From Dyella_A sp051962475 (GTDB lineage: Bacteria > Pseudomonadota > Gammaproteobacteria > Xanthomonadales > Rhodanobacteraceae), in NCBI RefSeq assembly GCF_051962475.1, contig NZ_JBQCCF010000003.1:1-64000 (forward strand): a stretch of DNA of 64,000 nt, written 5' to 3'. The notes under the pieces are model-generated. The model was given only the letters and a program-made list of their open reading frames with translations. It ran no database searches and had not been told where the DNA came from. Shown one piece after another: positions 10,901 to 19,861 of this stretch (the first letter of the stretch is position 1; the number at the start of each line of letters is the position of its first letter). Position numbers and translations under genes: made by a program.

Positions 10901-11701
10901 TCAGTGCGCCATCAGCAGCGGCAGATGGGTGTGGTCGAGCACGTGGCGCGTGGCCCCGCCAAGTACCAGTTCGCTGAGTCGCGAACGGCCCCACGCACCC
11001 ATCACCAGCAGGTCGGCATCCATCGCGCGGGCTTCGTCGAGCAGCGCCTTGCCGGTATGGGGCGAATCGTCGAAGCGCTCCCACTCCACCGTCACACCCT
11101 GCCGGGCCAGCCAGGCGCGCAGCGGCAAGGCCGGTGGCGCCAGTCCCGGCAGGCCGGTGCGCTCGCCATCGAGCACGCGCACCTTGCTGGCCCGCTGCAG
11201 CAGCGGCAGCGCCGCCTTCACCGCATCGGCGGCCTCGCCCGAGCCGTTCCAGGCGATCAGCACGCGTTCGAGCGTGGCCGGGCCCTGCCAGGTTTCCGGC
11301 ACCAGCAGCATCGGCGCCGCATCGCCGAACAGGGTGCGGGTGATGTTGTCGAAGCCGATCGGTGAATCGGGGTTCTTCACCGGCAGGTCGGTCACGATGA
11401 ACTGCGCCAGGCGCGAACGCTTGGCCAGGATCGGCACGTAACTGCCGCGCAGCACCTCCCACTCGCCCTGCACGCCGTAGCGTTCGCACAGGCTGCGCCA
11501 CCAGCCGGCATGCGCCTGCGCGGCGCGCTCTTCGGTATCGAGCAGGGCCATCGCCTCGGGCATGGTCATGATCGGCGGATACACCGCCACCACGTGCATG
11601 CCGGTGACGAAGGCGCCCAGCCGATGCGCCGTGGCCATGCCAACGACGTTGGCGGAGGCATCGTCGTCCATCCGTTCGACGTTGATGATGAGATCGAGCA
11701 T
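10901..11701 (-). CDS. Universal stress protein, tandem-domain (UspE-like size)
   Basis: 266 aa with two Usp-like halves. The C-terminal half ends with DLLVMGAWGRSRLSELVLGG and HLPLLMAH, the nucleotide-binding signature G-2x-G-9x-G, but with Gly in place of the usual Ser/Thr. The N-terminal half (LDLIINVERMDDDASANV) lacks this glycine motif and so may not bind ATP. An Anr-like box lies at 11762-11775, centred 67 bp upstream of the start, so it probably has its own promoter although it follows the NRAMP-like gene on the same strand. Usp proteins with this architecture are typical of oxygen-limitation stress sets (established for Pseudomonas and Burkholderia). Confidence 0.9.
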   Translation of the reverse strand: MLDLIINVERMDDDASANVVGMATAHRLGAFVTGMHVVAVYPPIMTMPEAMALLDTEERAAQAHAGWWRSLCERYGVQGEWEVLRGSYVPILAKRSRLAQFIVTDLPVKNPDSPIGFDNITRTLFGDAAPMLLVPETWQGPATLERVLIAWNGSGEAADAVKAALPLLQRASKVRVLDGERTGLPGLAPPALPLRAWLARQGVTVEWERFDDSPHTGKALLDEARAMDADLLVMGAWGRSRLSELVLGGATRHVLDHTHLPLLMAH

Positions 11702-11761
11702 GGCGGTCCTCGCTTGGCGTCGGGTGTCGGTGCGATTGTGCTGCGTACCGCCGGTCGCGCC

Positions 11762-11775
11762 TTGACCGACGTCAA
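11762..11775. promoter_or_regulatory. Anr/FNR-type box (TTGAC-CGAC-GTCAA)
   Basis: A perfect inverted repeat in the 86-bp gap between the NRAMP-like gene and the Usp gene on the minus strand. Its centre is 67 bp from the Usp start codon. Confidence 0.65.
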
Positions 11776-11787
11776 GCCCGATGCCGC

Positions 11788-13101
11788 TCAGCGCCAGAAC
11801 GGCAGCATCGCCACCACCACCGCGGCCATCGCCAGCGTCGCCAGCCAGCCCAGCCAGCGCAGCGGGCGGGAAATCACCAGGTCGCCCATTACCGAACGCC
11901 GCGAGGCCATCGCCATGATCCCGGCCATCAGCGGCACCGCGATCACCCCGTTGAGCACCGCCGACCAGAACAGCATGCGGATTGGGTTGATCGACGAGCG
12001 GCTGAGCAGCAGGCCCAGCAGCATCGCCCCCACCAGGATCAGGTAGAACAGCCGCGCCTCGCCCGGGCGGCGCCCCAGCCCCTCGGACCAGTCGAACACC
12101 TCGGCCACGGCATACGCCGCCGAGCCGGCCAGCACCGGCAGCGCCAGCAGGCCGGTGCCGAGGATGCCCAGCGCGAAGACTGCGCCCGCGAACGGCCCGG
12201 CCAGCGGACGCAGCGCGCGGGCCGCGTCGGCCGAGCTCTGGATGTCGGTGACGCCATGCGGATGCAGCACCACGGCCGCGGTGAGCATGATGAAGAACGC
12301 CACAGCGTTGGAATACACCATGCCCACCGCCGTATCGAAGCGGATGCGGCCGAACGCACCGGGCGCGGCGAGCGGCATCTCGCGCAGCGGCGGCTGCCCG
12401 GCGGCGAGTTCTTCCTCGACCTCCTGCGAGGCTTGCCAGAAGAACACGTAGGGGCTGATCGTGGTGCCGAAGATCGCCACCAGCATCAGCAGATAGCCGC
12501 GATCCGGCACCCAGTGCGGCCAGACCATCGCGGCCACCACCGCGCGCCAAGGCACATCGACCACCATCGCGGTAAGCACGTAGGCGAACAGGCTCAGGGT
12601 GAGCAGGCGCAGCACCGGCGCGTAGCGCGGAAACGGCACCGCCACCTCCAGCGTCATTGACAGCAGCGACAGCCCCAGTGCGTACGCCGCGGGCGTGCCG
12701 CCGAGCAGCATCGCCGCCGCCTCGCCGATCGCGCCGATGTCGGCGGCCAGGTTGAACACGTTGGCGCCCAGCAGCAGCCCCACCAGCACCGCCGTCAGCC
12801 AGCGCGGGAAGTGCCGTCGCATGTTGGCCGCCAGCCCTCGCCCGGTCACTCGCCCCACCTCGGCGCTGACCATCTGGATGCCGATCATCAGCGGCAGCGT
12901 GAGATACAGCGACCATAACGGCGCCAGTCCGAACTGGGCACCGGCCTGCGAATACGTGGCGATGCCGCTGGGATCGTCGTCCGCCGCGCCGGCGATCAGG
13001 CCCGCGCCCAGTCGTCGCGACAGCGACGCCGGGCGCTCGGACGAAGCGGAATCGGATGGCGGCACGAACGACTCCTGGCGATCAGGAAAGATCATAGACA
13101 A
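11788..13101 (-). CDS. NRAMP-family (SLC11-like) divalent cation transporter, non-canonical clade
   Basis: 437 aa with about 11 membrane helices. Helix 1 reads AGAADDDPSGIATYSQ where classical Mn/Fe NRAMP proteins have DPGN, and helix 6 reads FGTTISPYVFFWQASQEVEE where they have the metal-contacting A-x-x-MPH. The fold is clearly NRAMP, but both metal-site motifs are replaced, as in NRAMP-related proteins with different ion preference. The substrate cannot be named from sequence; Mg2+ or another hard cation is a reasonable guess (inference). It is divergent from the usp-ATPase-cydDC operon across a 93-bp gap containing an Anr-like box, and is followed by a Usp gene. Its start may be a few codons downstream of 13101. 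Confidence 0.85.
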   Translation of the reverse strand: MSMIFPDRQESFVPPSDSASSERPASLSRRLGAGLIAGAADDDPSGIATYSQAGAQFGLAPLWSLYLTLPLMIGIQMVSAEVGRVTGRGLAANMRRHFPRWLTAVLVGLLLGANVFNLAADIGAIGEAAAMLLGGTPAAYALGLSLLSMTLEVAVPFPRYAPVLRLLTLSLFAYVLTAMVVDVPWRAVVAAMVWPHWVPDRGYLLMLVAIFGTTISPYVFFWQASQEVEEELAAGQPPLREMPLAAPGAFGRIRFDTAVGMVYSNAVAFFIMLTAAVVLHPHGVTDIQSSADAARALRPLAGPFAGAVFALGILGTGLLALPVLAGSAAYAVAEVFDWSEGLGRRPGEARLFYLILVGAMLLGLLLSRSSINPIRMLFWSAVLNGVIAVPLMAGIMAMASRRSVMGDLVISRPLRWLGWLATLAMAAVVVAMLPFWR

Positions 13102-13118
13102 ACCGAGGCGCCTCCGGC

Positions 13119-13132
13119 TTGACGTCCATCAA
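13119..13132. promoter_or_regulatory. Anr/FNR-type box (TTGAC-GTCC-ATCAA)
   Basis: A 5-4-5 inverted repeat very close to the FNR consensus TTGAT-N4-ATCAA. It is centred about 69 bp before the start of usp at 13195. It is only about 24 bp from the NRAMP-like start, so it most likely drives the rightward operon usp-ATPase-cydD-cydC. Confidence 0.7.
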
Positions 13133-13194
13133 GGCGCCCTCGGCGCGCGCGCTCCACGCTTGGACTACTTGCCAATGTCTTGCGGGAGTCGACC

Positions 13195-13632
13195 ATGTTC
13201 AAGCATCTGCTGGTTCCCACCGACGGTTCCGAGCTGTCGGTCCGTGCGGCCACGACGGCCATCGAGCTGGCGCGTACCTGCCACGCGCGCATCCACGCCC
13301 TGCATGTGGTGCCGCCGTTTCATACCGTGTCGTACATGGCCGAAATGCTGGCGGCCACCGAGCTCACCTACACGCAGGAATCGATCGCCCGCGCCGAGCG
13401 CTACCTCGCCGACATCCGCGACCTGGCGGCCAAGGCCGGCGTGACTTGCGACACCAGCTACGTGCTGGACGACCGCCCGCACCAGGCCATCGCGCAGACG
13501 GCCACCGACAAGCACTGCGACCTGATCGTGATGGCCTCGCATGGCTGGCGCGGGCTCAATCGGCTGCTGCTCGGCAGCGAGACGCACAAGGTGCTGCTGA
13601 AGTCGAACGTGCCGGTGCTGGTGTGCCACTGA
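13195..13632 (+). CDS. Universal stress protein, single-domain UspA type
   Basis: 145 aa, the standard UspA length. The N terminus is FKHLLVPTDGSELS, and the ATP-binding loop is VMASHGWRGLNRLLLGS, matching G-2x-G-9x-G-S except for Ala at the first position. The start is supported by cgggag 7 bp upstream and by the family-typical N terminus. It is the first gene of a probable operon with the P-type ATPase (9-bp gap) and cydDC, preceded by an Anr-like box. It probably binds ATP and forms dimers in the cytoplasm as a survival factor during energy limitation (family knowledge). Confidence 0.92.
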   Translation: MFKHLLVPTDGSELSVRAATTAIELARTCHARIHALHVVPPFHTVSYMAEMLAATELTYTQESIARAERYLADIRDLAAKAGVTCDTSYVLDDRPHQAIAQTATDKHCDLIVMASHGWRGLNRLLLGSETHKVLLKSNVPVLVCH

Positions 13633-13641
13633 GCGCTGCGG

Positions 13642-16221
13642 GTGGATGATGCACCGATGCATGCCGGCAGCGGGCCGGCGCGATCCTCCACGGAGCCGGG
13701 CATGGCGTCCCCCTCGCCGGTCGATGATGCAATCGCCAAGCGAACCGGCCTGAGCCGCGACGAAGCCGCACGCCGCCTCGCCGCGCATGGACCCAACGTG
13801 CTGCCCGGCGGAGAGCGCAAATCGCTGGCGCGCATCGCGCTGGGCGTGCTGGCCGAACCGATGTTCCTGATGCTGCTGGTCGCCGGCGGCATCTACCTGG
13901 CACTGGGCGATCGCGCCGAGGCGCTGTTCCTGCTCGCTTCGGTGCTGTTCGTCATCGGCATCACGCTGGCGCAGGAGCGCAAGACGCAGCGCGCGCTGGA
14001 GGCGCTGCGCGAGCTGTCCGCGCCTCGCGCGCTGGTGATCCGTGACGGCACGGAGCTGCGCGTGCCCGGCGTAGAGGTGGTGGTCGGCGATTTGCTGGTA
14101 CTGCATGAAGGCGACCGCATCGCCGCCGATGCGCATCTGCTCGAAGGCCAGCTCGACGTGGACGAGTCGCTGCTCACCGGCGAGGCGGTGCCGGTGAGCA
14201 AGCTGCCCGGCGAGGCGGCCGGCACGTTGTCGGCCAGTTCGGTGGTGACGCGCGGCCTGGGCGTGGCGGAGGTGTTCGCCACCGGCAGCAGCACCGCGGT
14301 CGGCGCGATCGGCCAGTCGCTGGCCGGTACCCGCGAGGCGGTATCGGGGCTGCAGCGTTCGTCGCGCCGCTTGATCCGCCTGCTCACCGTCAGCGGACTG
14401 TCGCTGGCCGCGGCGTACTGCCTGCTTGCCTGGCTGTGGGACCACCACGGCCTGCTGGAAAGCGTGCTGGCCGGCGTGGCGTTGAGCATGGCGGTACTGC
14501 CGGAAGAGATCCCGGTGATCCTCACCGTGTTCCTGGCGCTCGGTGCGTGGCGCATCGCTCGGCAGAACGTGCTCACCCGACGCATGGACGCGGTGGAAAC
14601 GCTCGGCGCCATCTCGGTGCTGGCGGTGGACAAGACCGGCACGCTCACCCAGAACCGCATGCGAGTGGCCGAGCTGGCCGTCGACGGCCAGCACTTCAGC
14701 TCGATGGATGCCCCCACGCTGCCCGAACACTTCCACGCCCTGCTTGAGTTCGCCGTGCTGGCCACGCCGCCCGACCCGTTCGACCCGATGGAACGGGCCA
14801 TCCAGGACACCGGCCAGTGCTGGCTCGAAGGCACCGAACATCTGCACGCCGAGTTGCAGGTGGAAACCGAGTACGCCCTCTCGCCGGACATCCTCGCCAT
14901 GACGCGGGTCTATCCACACGACGCGCCGGACTGTCACCTGCTCGCCACCAAAGGCGCGCCCGAAGCCGTGGCCGACCTGTGCCACCTGCCCGGCCCGGCG
15001 CGCGCGGCGATCCATGCGCAGGTGCAGGCGATGGCCGAGCGCGGGCTGCGAGTGCTGGGCGTGGCGCGCGGCACCTGGCGTGGCGGCGCATGGCCCACCA
15101 GCCAGCACGATTTCGACTTCGCCTTCCTCGGCTTGGTTGGGCTGATCGACCCGCCGCGATCGGATGTGCCGGCCGCGCTGGCCGAGTGCCGCGCCGCCGG
15201 CGTGCGCGTGATCATGCTCACCGGCGACCACCCGGCCACGGCGCGGGCCATTGCGGGCATGGTGGGCCTGAACGGTGAGCCGCATGTGCTGACCGGCGCC
15301 GAGATCGACGCGCTGGACGATCCCTCGCTGCGCGCGCGACTGGACACCGTCGACATCTGCGCGCGCGTCCAGCCGGTGCAGAAGCTGCGCCTGGTGCAGC
15401 AGTTGCGCCACGGCGACCGCGTGGTGGCGATGACCGGCGACGGCGTCAACGACGCCCCCGCGCTGAAGGCCGCCGACGTCGGCATCGCGATGGGCGAGCG
15501 CGGCACCGACGTGGCGCGCGAGGCCGCCGCGCTGGTGCTGCTGGACGACAGCTTCGCCAGCATCGTGGCGGCGATCCGCCAGGGTCGGCGCATCTACGCC
15601 AACATCACCCGTGCGACGCGCTTCGTGTTCGCGGTGCACGTGCCGGTGATCGCGCTGGCGCTGGTGCCCACGCTGGCGCATTGGCCGCTGGTGATGATGC
15701 CGGTGAACATCATGCTGCTGGAGCTGCTGATCGACCCGGCCTGCTCGGTGGTGTTCGAGGCCGAGCCGGCCGCGGACGACCTGATGCGACGTCCGCCTCG
15801 TCGCCCACACGCCTCACCGTTCGCCTGGCGCAACCTCGCCCGCGGCGTGCTGCAGGGCCTGGGTGTGGCGGCGGTGCTGCTGGCCGGCTACGGCCTGCTG
15901 CTCGGCCAGGGCGGCGGCGTGGCACAGGCGCGCACAGCGGTATTCGCGGCGCTGGTGGGCGGCGTGTTCGCGCTCACCCTGGCCAACCGGCACGGGTCGC
16001 CCGGTGCCGCGCGCAACCCGTGGGTGGGCCGCATGCTGGCTGCGGTGCTGGTGATGCTGGCGGCGGTCATCGCGATCCCGTTCCTGCGCCGGGTGATGGG
16101 GCTGGCCGTGCCGGACGCCCACACCGTGCTGGCGATGGCGGCGATGTTGGCCGTAGCGGTGGGCTGGCTGGCGCTGATGCGCTGGCGGCGTGCTGCTGCG
16201 CCCGCACGCCGCAGCGGCTGA
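13642..16221 (+). CDS. P-type cation-transporting ATPase (P2-like, Ca2+/Mg2+/monovalent type)
   Basis: Up to 859 aa. Present are the N-terminal cation-ATPase domain (GLSRDEAARRLAAHGPN), the actuator motif LLTGEAVP, the helix-4 motif AVLPEEIPVI, the phosphorylation site DKTGTLTQN with Asp330, KGAPE, MLTGDHPATA, GDGVNDAPALKAADVGIAMG and about ten membrane helices. PEEIP replaces the PEGLP of SERCA pumps; such variants are common in bacterial P2 pumps of unclear specificity, and there is no heavy-metal domain or CPx motif. The GTG at 13642 is 9 bp after usp; an ATG at 13702 with an upstream cggag is an equally good start (839 aa). Ion specificity cannot be fixed from sequence. Operon position with usp and cydDC points to low-oxygen induction. 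Confidence 0.93.
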   Translation: MDDAPMHAGSGPARSSTEPGMASPSPVDDAIAKRTGLSRDEAARRLAAHGPNVLPGGERKSLARIALGVLAEPMFLMLLVAGGIYLALGDRAEALFLLASVLFVIGITLAQERKTQRALEALRELSAPRALVIRDGTELRVPGVEVVVGDLLVLHEGDRIAADAHLLEGQLDVDESLLTGEAVPVSKLPGEAAGTLSASSVVTRGLGVAEVFATGSSTAVGAIGQSLAGTREAVSGLQRSSRRLIRLLTVSGLSLAAAYCLLAWLWDHHGLLESVLAGVALSMAVLPEEIPVILTVFLALGAWRIARQNVLTRRMDAVETLGAISVLAVDKTGTLTQNRMRVAELAVDGQHFSSMDAPTLPEHFHALLEFAVLATPPDPFDPMERAIQDTGQCWLEGTEHLHAELQVETEYALSPDILAMTRVYPHDAPDCHLLATKGAPEAVADLCHLPGPARAAIHAQVQAMAERGLRVLGVARGTWRGGAWPTSQHDFDFAFLGLVGLIDPPRSDVPAALAECRAAGVRVIMLTGDHPATARAIAGMVGLNGEPHVLTGAEIDALDDPSLRARLDTVDICARVQPVQKLRLVQQLRHGDRVVAMTGDGVNDAPALKAADVGIAMGERGTDVAREAAALVLLDDSFASIVAAIRQGRRIYANITRATRFVFAVHVPVIALALVPTLAHWPLVMMPVNIMLLELLIDPACSVVFEAEPAADDLMRRPPRRPHASPFAWRNLARGVLQGLGVAAVLLAGYGLLLGQGGGVAQARTAVFAALVGGVFALTLANRHGSPGAARNPWVGRMLAAVLVMLAAVIAIPFLRRVMGLAVPDAHTVLAMAAMLAVAVGWLALMRWRRAAAPARRSG

Positions 16222-16253
16222 GCAGGCGCCGCTGATATCCTGCGGCGGCTCGC

Positions 16254-18047
16254 GTGCCTGGCGCGACGCTCCCCGCCCCCGTTGCCGATGGTGCCCGAAG
16301 CGTGTCTGCCGCCCCCAATCTGCCGCGTCCCGAAAGCTGGCTCAAGAGCTTCCTGCCGCAGGTGCGCGCACCGCTGCGGCGATCGATGCTGCTCGGCCTG
16401 CTCAACGGCGTGTTGCTGGTGCTGCAGGCCTGGCTGGTGGCGTGGGCGATCGCCGCCGGCGTGATGCATGGGGCGCCGCTGCGGCGGATCGCCTGGGCGC
16501 TGGCGGCGCTGGTGCCGGTATTCGTGGCGCGTTTCGTGCTCTCCCGTGTGGCTGAGCGCGTGGCGTTCCAGGCCGGTGCCAGCATACGGCGCACCATGCG
16601 CGCGGATCTGCTGGGCCACCTGCAACGGCTCGGCCCGGCCTGGCTGCAGGGACAGGCGCGCGGCGACCTGGTGAACAGTGTGGTGGGCGGGGTGGAGGCG
16701 CTGGAGGGTTACTACGCGCGCTACCTGCCCACGATGCGCATGACCGCGCTGGCGCCGCTGGTGATCGCGGTCGCGGTGCTGCCGGCCGACTGGGTGTCGG
16801 CCCTGGTGATGCTGGTGAGCGCGCCGCTGATCCCGTTCTTCATGTGGATGATCGGCAAGGGCACCGAGGAGCTCAACCAGAAGCAGTGGCGCGTGCTGGC
16901 GTTTCTCAGTGCGCGCTTCCTGGATACCTTGCAGGGCCTGACCACACTCAAGCTGCTCGGCGCCAGCCAGCGCGAGGCGGCGGTGGTGGCGCAGGTGTCG
17001 GACGACTACCGGCGCAGCACCATGCAGGTGCTGCGGGTCGCCTTCCTGTCTTCGGTGGTGCTGGAATTCCTGGCCACCGTCAGCATCGCGGTGGTGGCGG
17101 TGATGGTGGGCTTCCGACTGATGTGGGGTGAGCTGGCGTTCCTGCCGGGCCTGTTCGCGCTGTTGCTGGCGCCGGAGTTCTACGCGCCGCTGCGCAACAT
17201 GGGCGCGGTCTATCACCTGCGCATGGAGGCGATCGGCGCGGCCGAGCGCATGGTGCAGATCCTCGCCGAACCGGCGCCGGCCCCTCGCACCGGCAGCATG
17301 GCGGCGCCTACGAACGCACCCACACTGGCGTTTCGCGAACTCAGCTTCACCTACCCCGACGGCACCGTGGCGCTGGACCGCTGCAGCTTCACCGCGCCGG
17401 CCGGCTGCGTAACCGCCGTGGTCGGCGCCAGCGGCGCGGGCAAGAGCACCCTGCTCCATCTGCTGCTGCGCTTCATCGCGCCGACGGCGGACGCGATCCG
17501 GCTCGACGACGTCGACCTCGCCGACCTCGGCGACGACGCCTGGCTGCGCGGCGTGGCCTGGGTACCGCAGCGCGCGCACGTGTTCGAGGGCAGTATCGCA
17601 GACAACCTGCGCCTGGGCCGTCCGGATGCCGATCTCGACGCGCTACGCGAAGCGGCGCGCGCGGTCGGCGCGGATACCTTCATCGAAGCGCTACCGCAGG
17701 GCTACGACACGCCGCTGGGCGAGCGCGGCGTGGGCCTCTCCGGTGGCCAGATCCAGCGCCTGGCGCTGGCACGGGCGCTGCTCAAGGATGCCCCGGTGCT
17801 GCTGCTGGACGAACCCACCGCCCACCTGGACGCGCACAGCCAGCGCGAGGTACTCGCCGCGCTGGCGCGGATCGCCCGCGGCCGCACCGTGCTGCTGGTG
17901 ACCCACCGGCTACACGCGCTGAACCTGGCCGAGCACGTGGTGGTGATGGATGCCGGCCGCGTGGTCGAACAGGGGCCGATGACGCAGCTGCGCGCAAGCT
18001 CCGGGCCCTTTGCCCACCTGCTTGCCGCCGTGCAGGTGCCGGCATGA
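16254..18047 (+). CDS. cydD: Thiol reductant ABC exporter subunit CydD
   Basis: Up to 597 aa: a six-helix ABC exporter domain (about 45-325) and a nucleotide-binding domain (about 340-590) with Walker A GASGAGKST (Lys397), signature VGLSGGQIQRLALARAL and Walker B VLLLDEPTAHLD. Together with CydC it exports glutathione and cysteine to the periplasm and is needed for assembly of cytochrome bd (established in E. coli). It overlaps cydC by 4 bp (ATGA). The GTG at 16254 begins the frame; a second GTG at 16302 gives an N terminus closer to E. coli CydD and may be the true start. It is third in the operon after usp and the ATPase. Confidence 0.94.
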   Translation: MPGATLPAPVADGARSVSAAPNLPRPESWLKSFLPQVRAPLRRSMLLGLLNGVLLVLQAWLVAWAIAAGVMHGAPLRRIAWALAALVPVFVARFVLSRVAERVAFQAGASIRRTMRADLLGHLQRLGPAWLQGQARGDLVNSVVGGVEALEGYYARYLPTMRMTALAPLVIAVAVLPADWVSALVMLVSAPLIPFFMWMIGKGTEELNQKQWRVLAFLSARFLDTLQGLTTLKLLGASQREAAVVAQVSDDYRRSTMQVLRVAFLSSVVLEFLATVSIAVVAVMVGFRLMWGELAFLPGLFALLLAPEFYAPLRNMGAVYHLRMEAIGAAERMVQILAEPAPAPRTGSMAAPTNAPTLAFRELSFTYPDGTVALDRCSFTAPAGCVTAVVGASGAGKSTLLHLLLRFIAPTADAIRLDDVDLADLGDDAWLRGVAWVPQRAHVFEGSIADNLRLGRPDADLDALREAARAVGADTFIEALPQGYDTPLGERGVGLSGGQIQRLALARALLKDAPVLLLDEPTAHLDAHSQREVLAALARIARGRTVLLVTHRLHALNLAEHVVVMDAGRVVEQGPMTQLRASSGPFAHLLAAVQVPA

Positions 18048-19804
18048 AGCGGCGCGCCCCCTCCACGCAGGGCCGCGACGACCTGCGCCGCCTGGCCGTC
18101 TTGTTCCGGCCCTACGCCGGCTGGATGGTCGGCGGCAGCTTGCTTGCCCTTGCCGCCCTGCTCGCCAACGTCGGCCTGCTGGCGGTGTCGGGCCACTTCA
18201 TCGCCTCGATGGCGCTGGCCGGTGCGGCCGGCGTGGTCTTCAACTTCTTCACGCCGGCGGCGCTGATCCGCGCGTTCGCGCTCGTGCGCACCGGCGGGCG
18301 ATACCTGGAGCGGCTGGTCACCCACGAGGCGACCTTCCGACTGCTGGCGCAGCTGCGCGTGTGGTTCTACGAACGGCTGGAGCCGCTGGCCCCGGCGCGA
18401 CTGCAGACGCTGCGCGCGACCGACCTGCTCTCGCGCATCCAGGCCGATATCGACACGCTCAACCAGGTCTACCTGCGGCTGTTCGTGCCGCTGGTGGTGG
18501 CGGCGCTGGCCAGCGTGGTGATCCTCGCCGTGATGGCGCTCTTCAGCGTGCCGGTGGCGCTGGGCACGGCGCTGCTGCTGAGCGTGGCCGGCGTGTGGCT
18601 GCCGCGCTGGCTGCAGCGGCGCGGTGCGGCTGCCGGCGCCCGCGCGGTGCAGACGCGCGCGGCGCTGCGCAATACCGTGGCCGACGCCCTGGGCGGCGAC
18701 GCCGAGCTGCGCGTGTACGGGGCGCAGGCGCGCTGGCACGCCCGCGTGCAGGCGCAGTCGGAGACGCTGCTGGACGATCAGCGCACGCTGAGCGGACTCT
18801 CCGGCCTGGCTGCGGGCGCGGTCGGCCTGTGCGCCAACCTCGCGCTGTGGTGGGCGGTGATCGCGGTCGCCCCGGCGGTGGCGCGAGGTGCGATTGCCCC
18901 GGCGCAACTGGCGATGCTGGCGCTGTTCGCCATGGCCGCGTTCGAGGCGGTGACGCCGTTGCCGCTGGCGTTCCAGATGCTCGGCGAGCAACTGGCGGCG
19001 GCGCGACGCATCTTTGCCGTGGTCGATGCCGATCCGGCCGTCAGCTCGCCGGTGGGCGAGTCGCCGGTTCCGGTCGATGCGGGCGTGGTGTTCGATGGCG
19101 TGCGCTTCCGTTACGACGCGTCGCTGCCATGGGTGCTGGACGGCTTCGATCTCTCGCTCGCTCCCGGCTCGCGCACTGCCCTGGTTGGCGCCAGCGGCGC
19201 GGGCAAGAGCAGCGTGCTGCAGTTGCTGGCGCGCTTCTGGGATCACCAGGAGGGCCGGATCCTGCTCGGCGGCCATCCGCTCGGCGACTACGCACCGGAC
19301 GATGCCCGCCGCCACATCGCAGTGGTCTCGCAGGACGCCTACCTGTTCAACGGCAGCGTGCTGGACAACCTGCTGCTGGCCCGACCGGACGCCGACGCGG
19401 AAGCGATCGAAGCCGCCTGCCGCGCCGCCCGCGTACACGAGGTGATCATGGCCCTGCCGCAGGGTTACGACACGCCGCTGGGCGAGTCCGGCACGCGCCT
19501 TTCCGGCGGCCAGGCGCGTCGCCTCGCGATCGCGCGCGCATTGCTCAAGGACGTCCCAATCCTGCTGCTGGACGAACCCACCGAAGGCCTGGACGCCGTT
19601 ACCGCCCATGCGCTGTACGACTCGCTGGCCAGCGCCATGGCCGGCCGCACGGTGCTGCTGATCACCCACCAGCTCGGCCCGCTCGCCGGCCTGGTGGACG
19701 AGGTGGCGGTGCTCGACGAAGGGCGCATCGTGCAGCGCGGCAGCCCGGCAGCGCTGGCCACCGTGGATGGGCCGTACCGCGCCTTGCAGGACCTCCTGGG
19801 CTGA
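18044..19804 (+). CDS. cydC: Thiol reductant ABC exporter subunit CydC
   Basis: 586 aa, the partner of CydD. The membrane domain spans about 20-320 and the nucleotide-binding domain about 345-580, with Walker A GASGAGKSS (Lys388), TRLSGGQARRLAIARALL and ILLLDEPTEGLD. Start codon and cydD stop overlap as ATGA, implying translational coupling and heterodimer formation. It converges on the structural cydABX genes, so the exporter and its client oxidase lie tail to tail, 57 bp apart. Confidence 0.94.
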   Translation: MKRRAPSTQGRDDLRRLAVLFRPYAGWMVGGSLLALAALLANVGLLAVSGHFIASMALAGAAGVVFNFFTPAALIRAFALVRTGGRYLERLVTHEATFRLLAQLRVWFYERLEPLAPARLQTLRATDLLSRIQADIDTLNQVYLRLFVPLVVAALASVVILAVMALFSVPVALGTALLLSVAGVWLPRWLQRRGAAAGARAVQTRAALRNTVADALGGDAELRVYGAQARWHARVQAQSETLLDDQRTLSGLSGLAAGAVGLCANLALWWAVIAVAPAVARGAIAPAQLAMLALFAMAAFEAVTPLPLAFQMLGEQLAAARRIFAVVDADPAVSSPVGESPVPVDAGVVFDGVRFRYDASLPWVLDGFDLSLAPGSRTALVGASGAGKSSVLQLLARFWDHQEGRILLGGHPLGDYAPDDARRHIAVVSQDAYLFNGSVLDNLLLARPDADAEAIEAACRAARVHEVIMALPQGYDTPLGESGTRLSGGQARRLAIARALLKDVPILLLDEPTEGLDAVTAHALYDSLASAMAGRTVLLITHQLGPLAGLVDEVAVLDEGRIVQRGSPAALATVDGPYRALQDLLG

Positions 19805-19811
19805 CCAAAAA

Positions 19812-19839
19812 CGAAGGGGACCGTCGCCGGCCCCCTTCG
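19812..19839. terminator. Possible bidirectional terminator between cydC and cydX
   Basis: cgaagggg (19812-19819) pairs with ccccttcg (19832-19839) across a 12-nt G/C-rich loop in the only gap between the convergent operons. The T tract is poor, so its strength is uncertain. Confidence 0.4.
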
Positions 19840-19861
19840 CCCCTCCCCACTACCCTTCCCC

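Noticed and set aside
13165..15810. 881-codon open frame antisense to the P-type ATPase
   Set aside because: Composition artefact of high GC; lacks any family motif.
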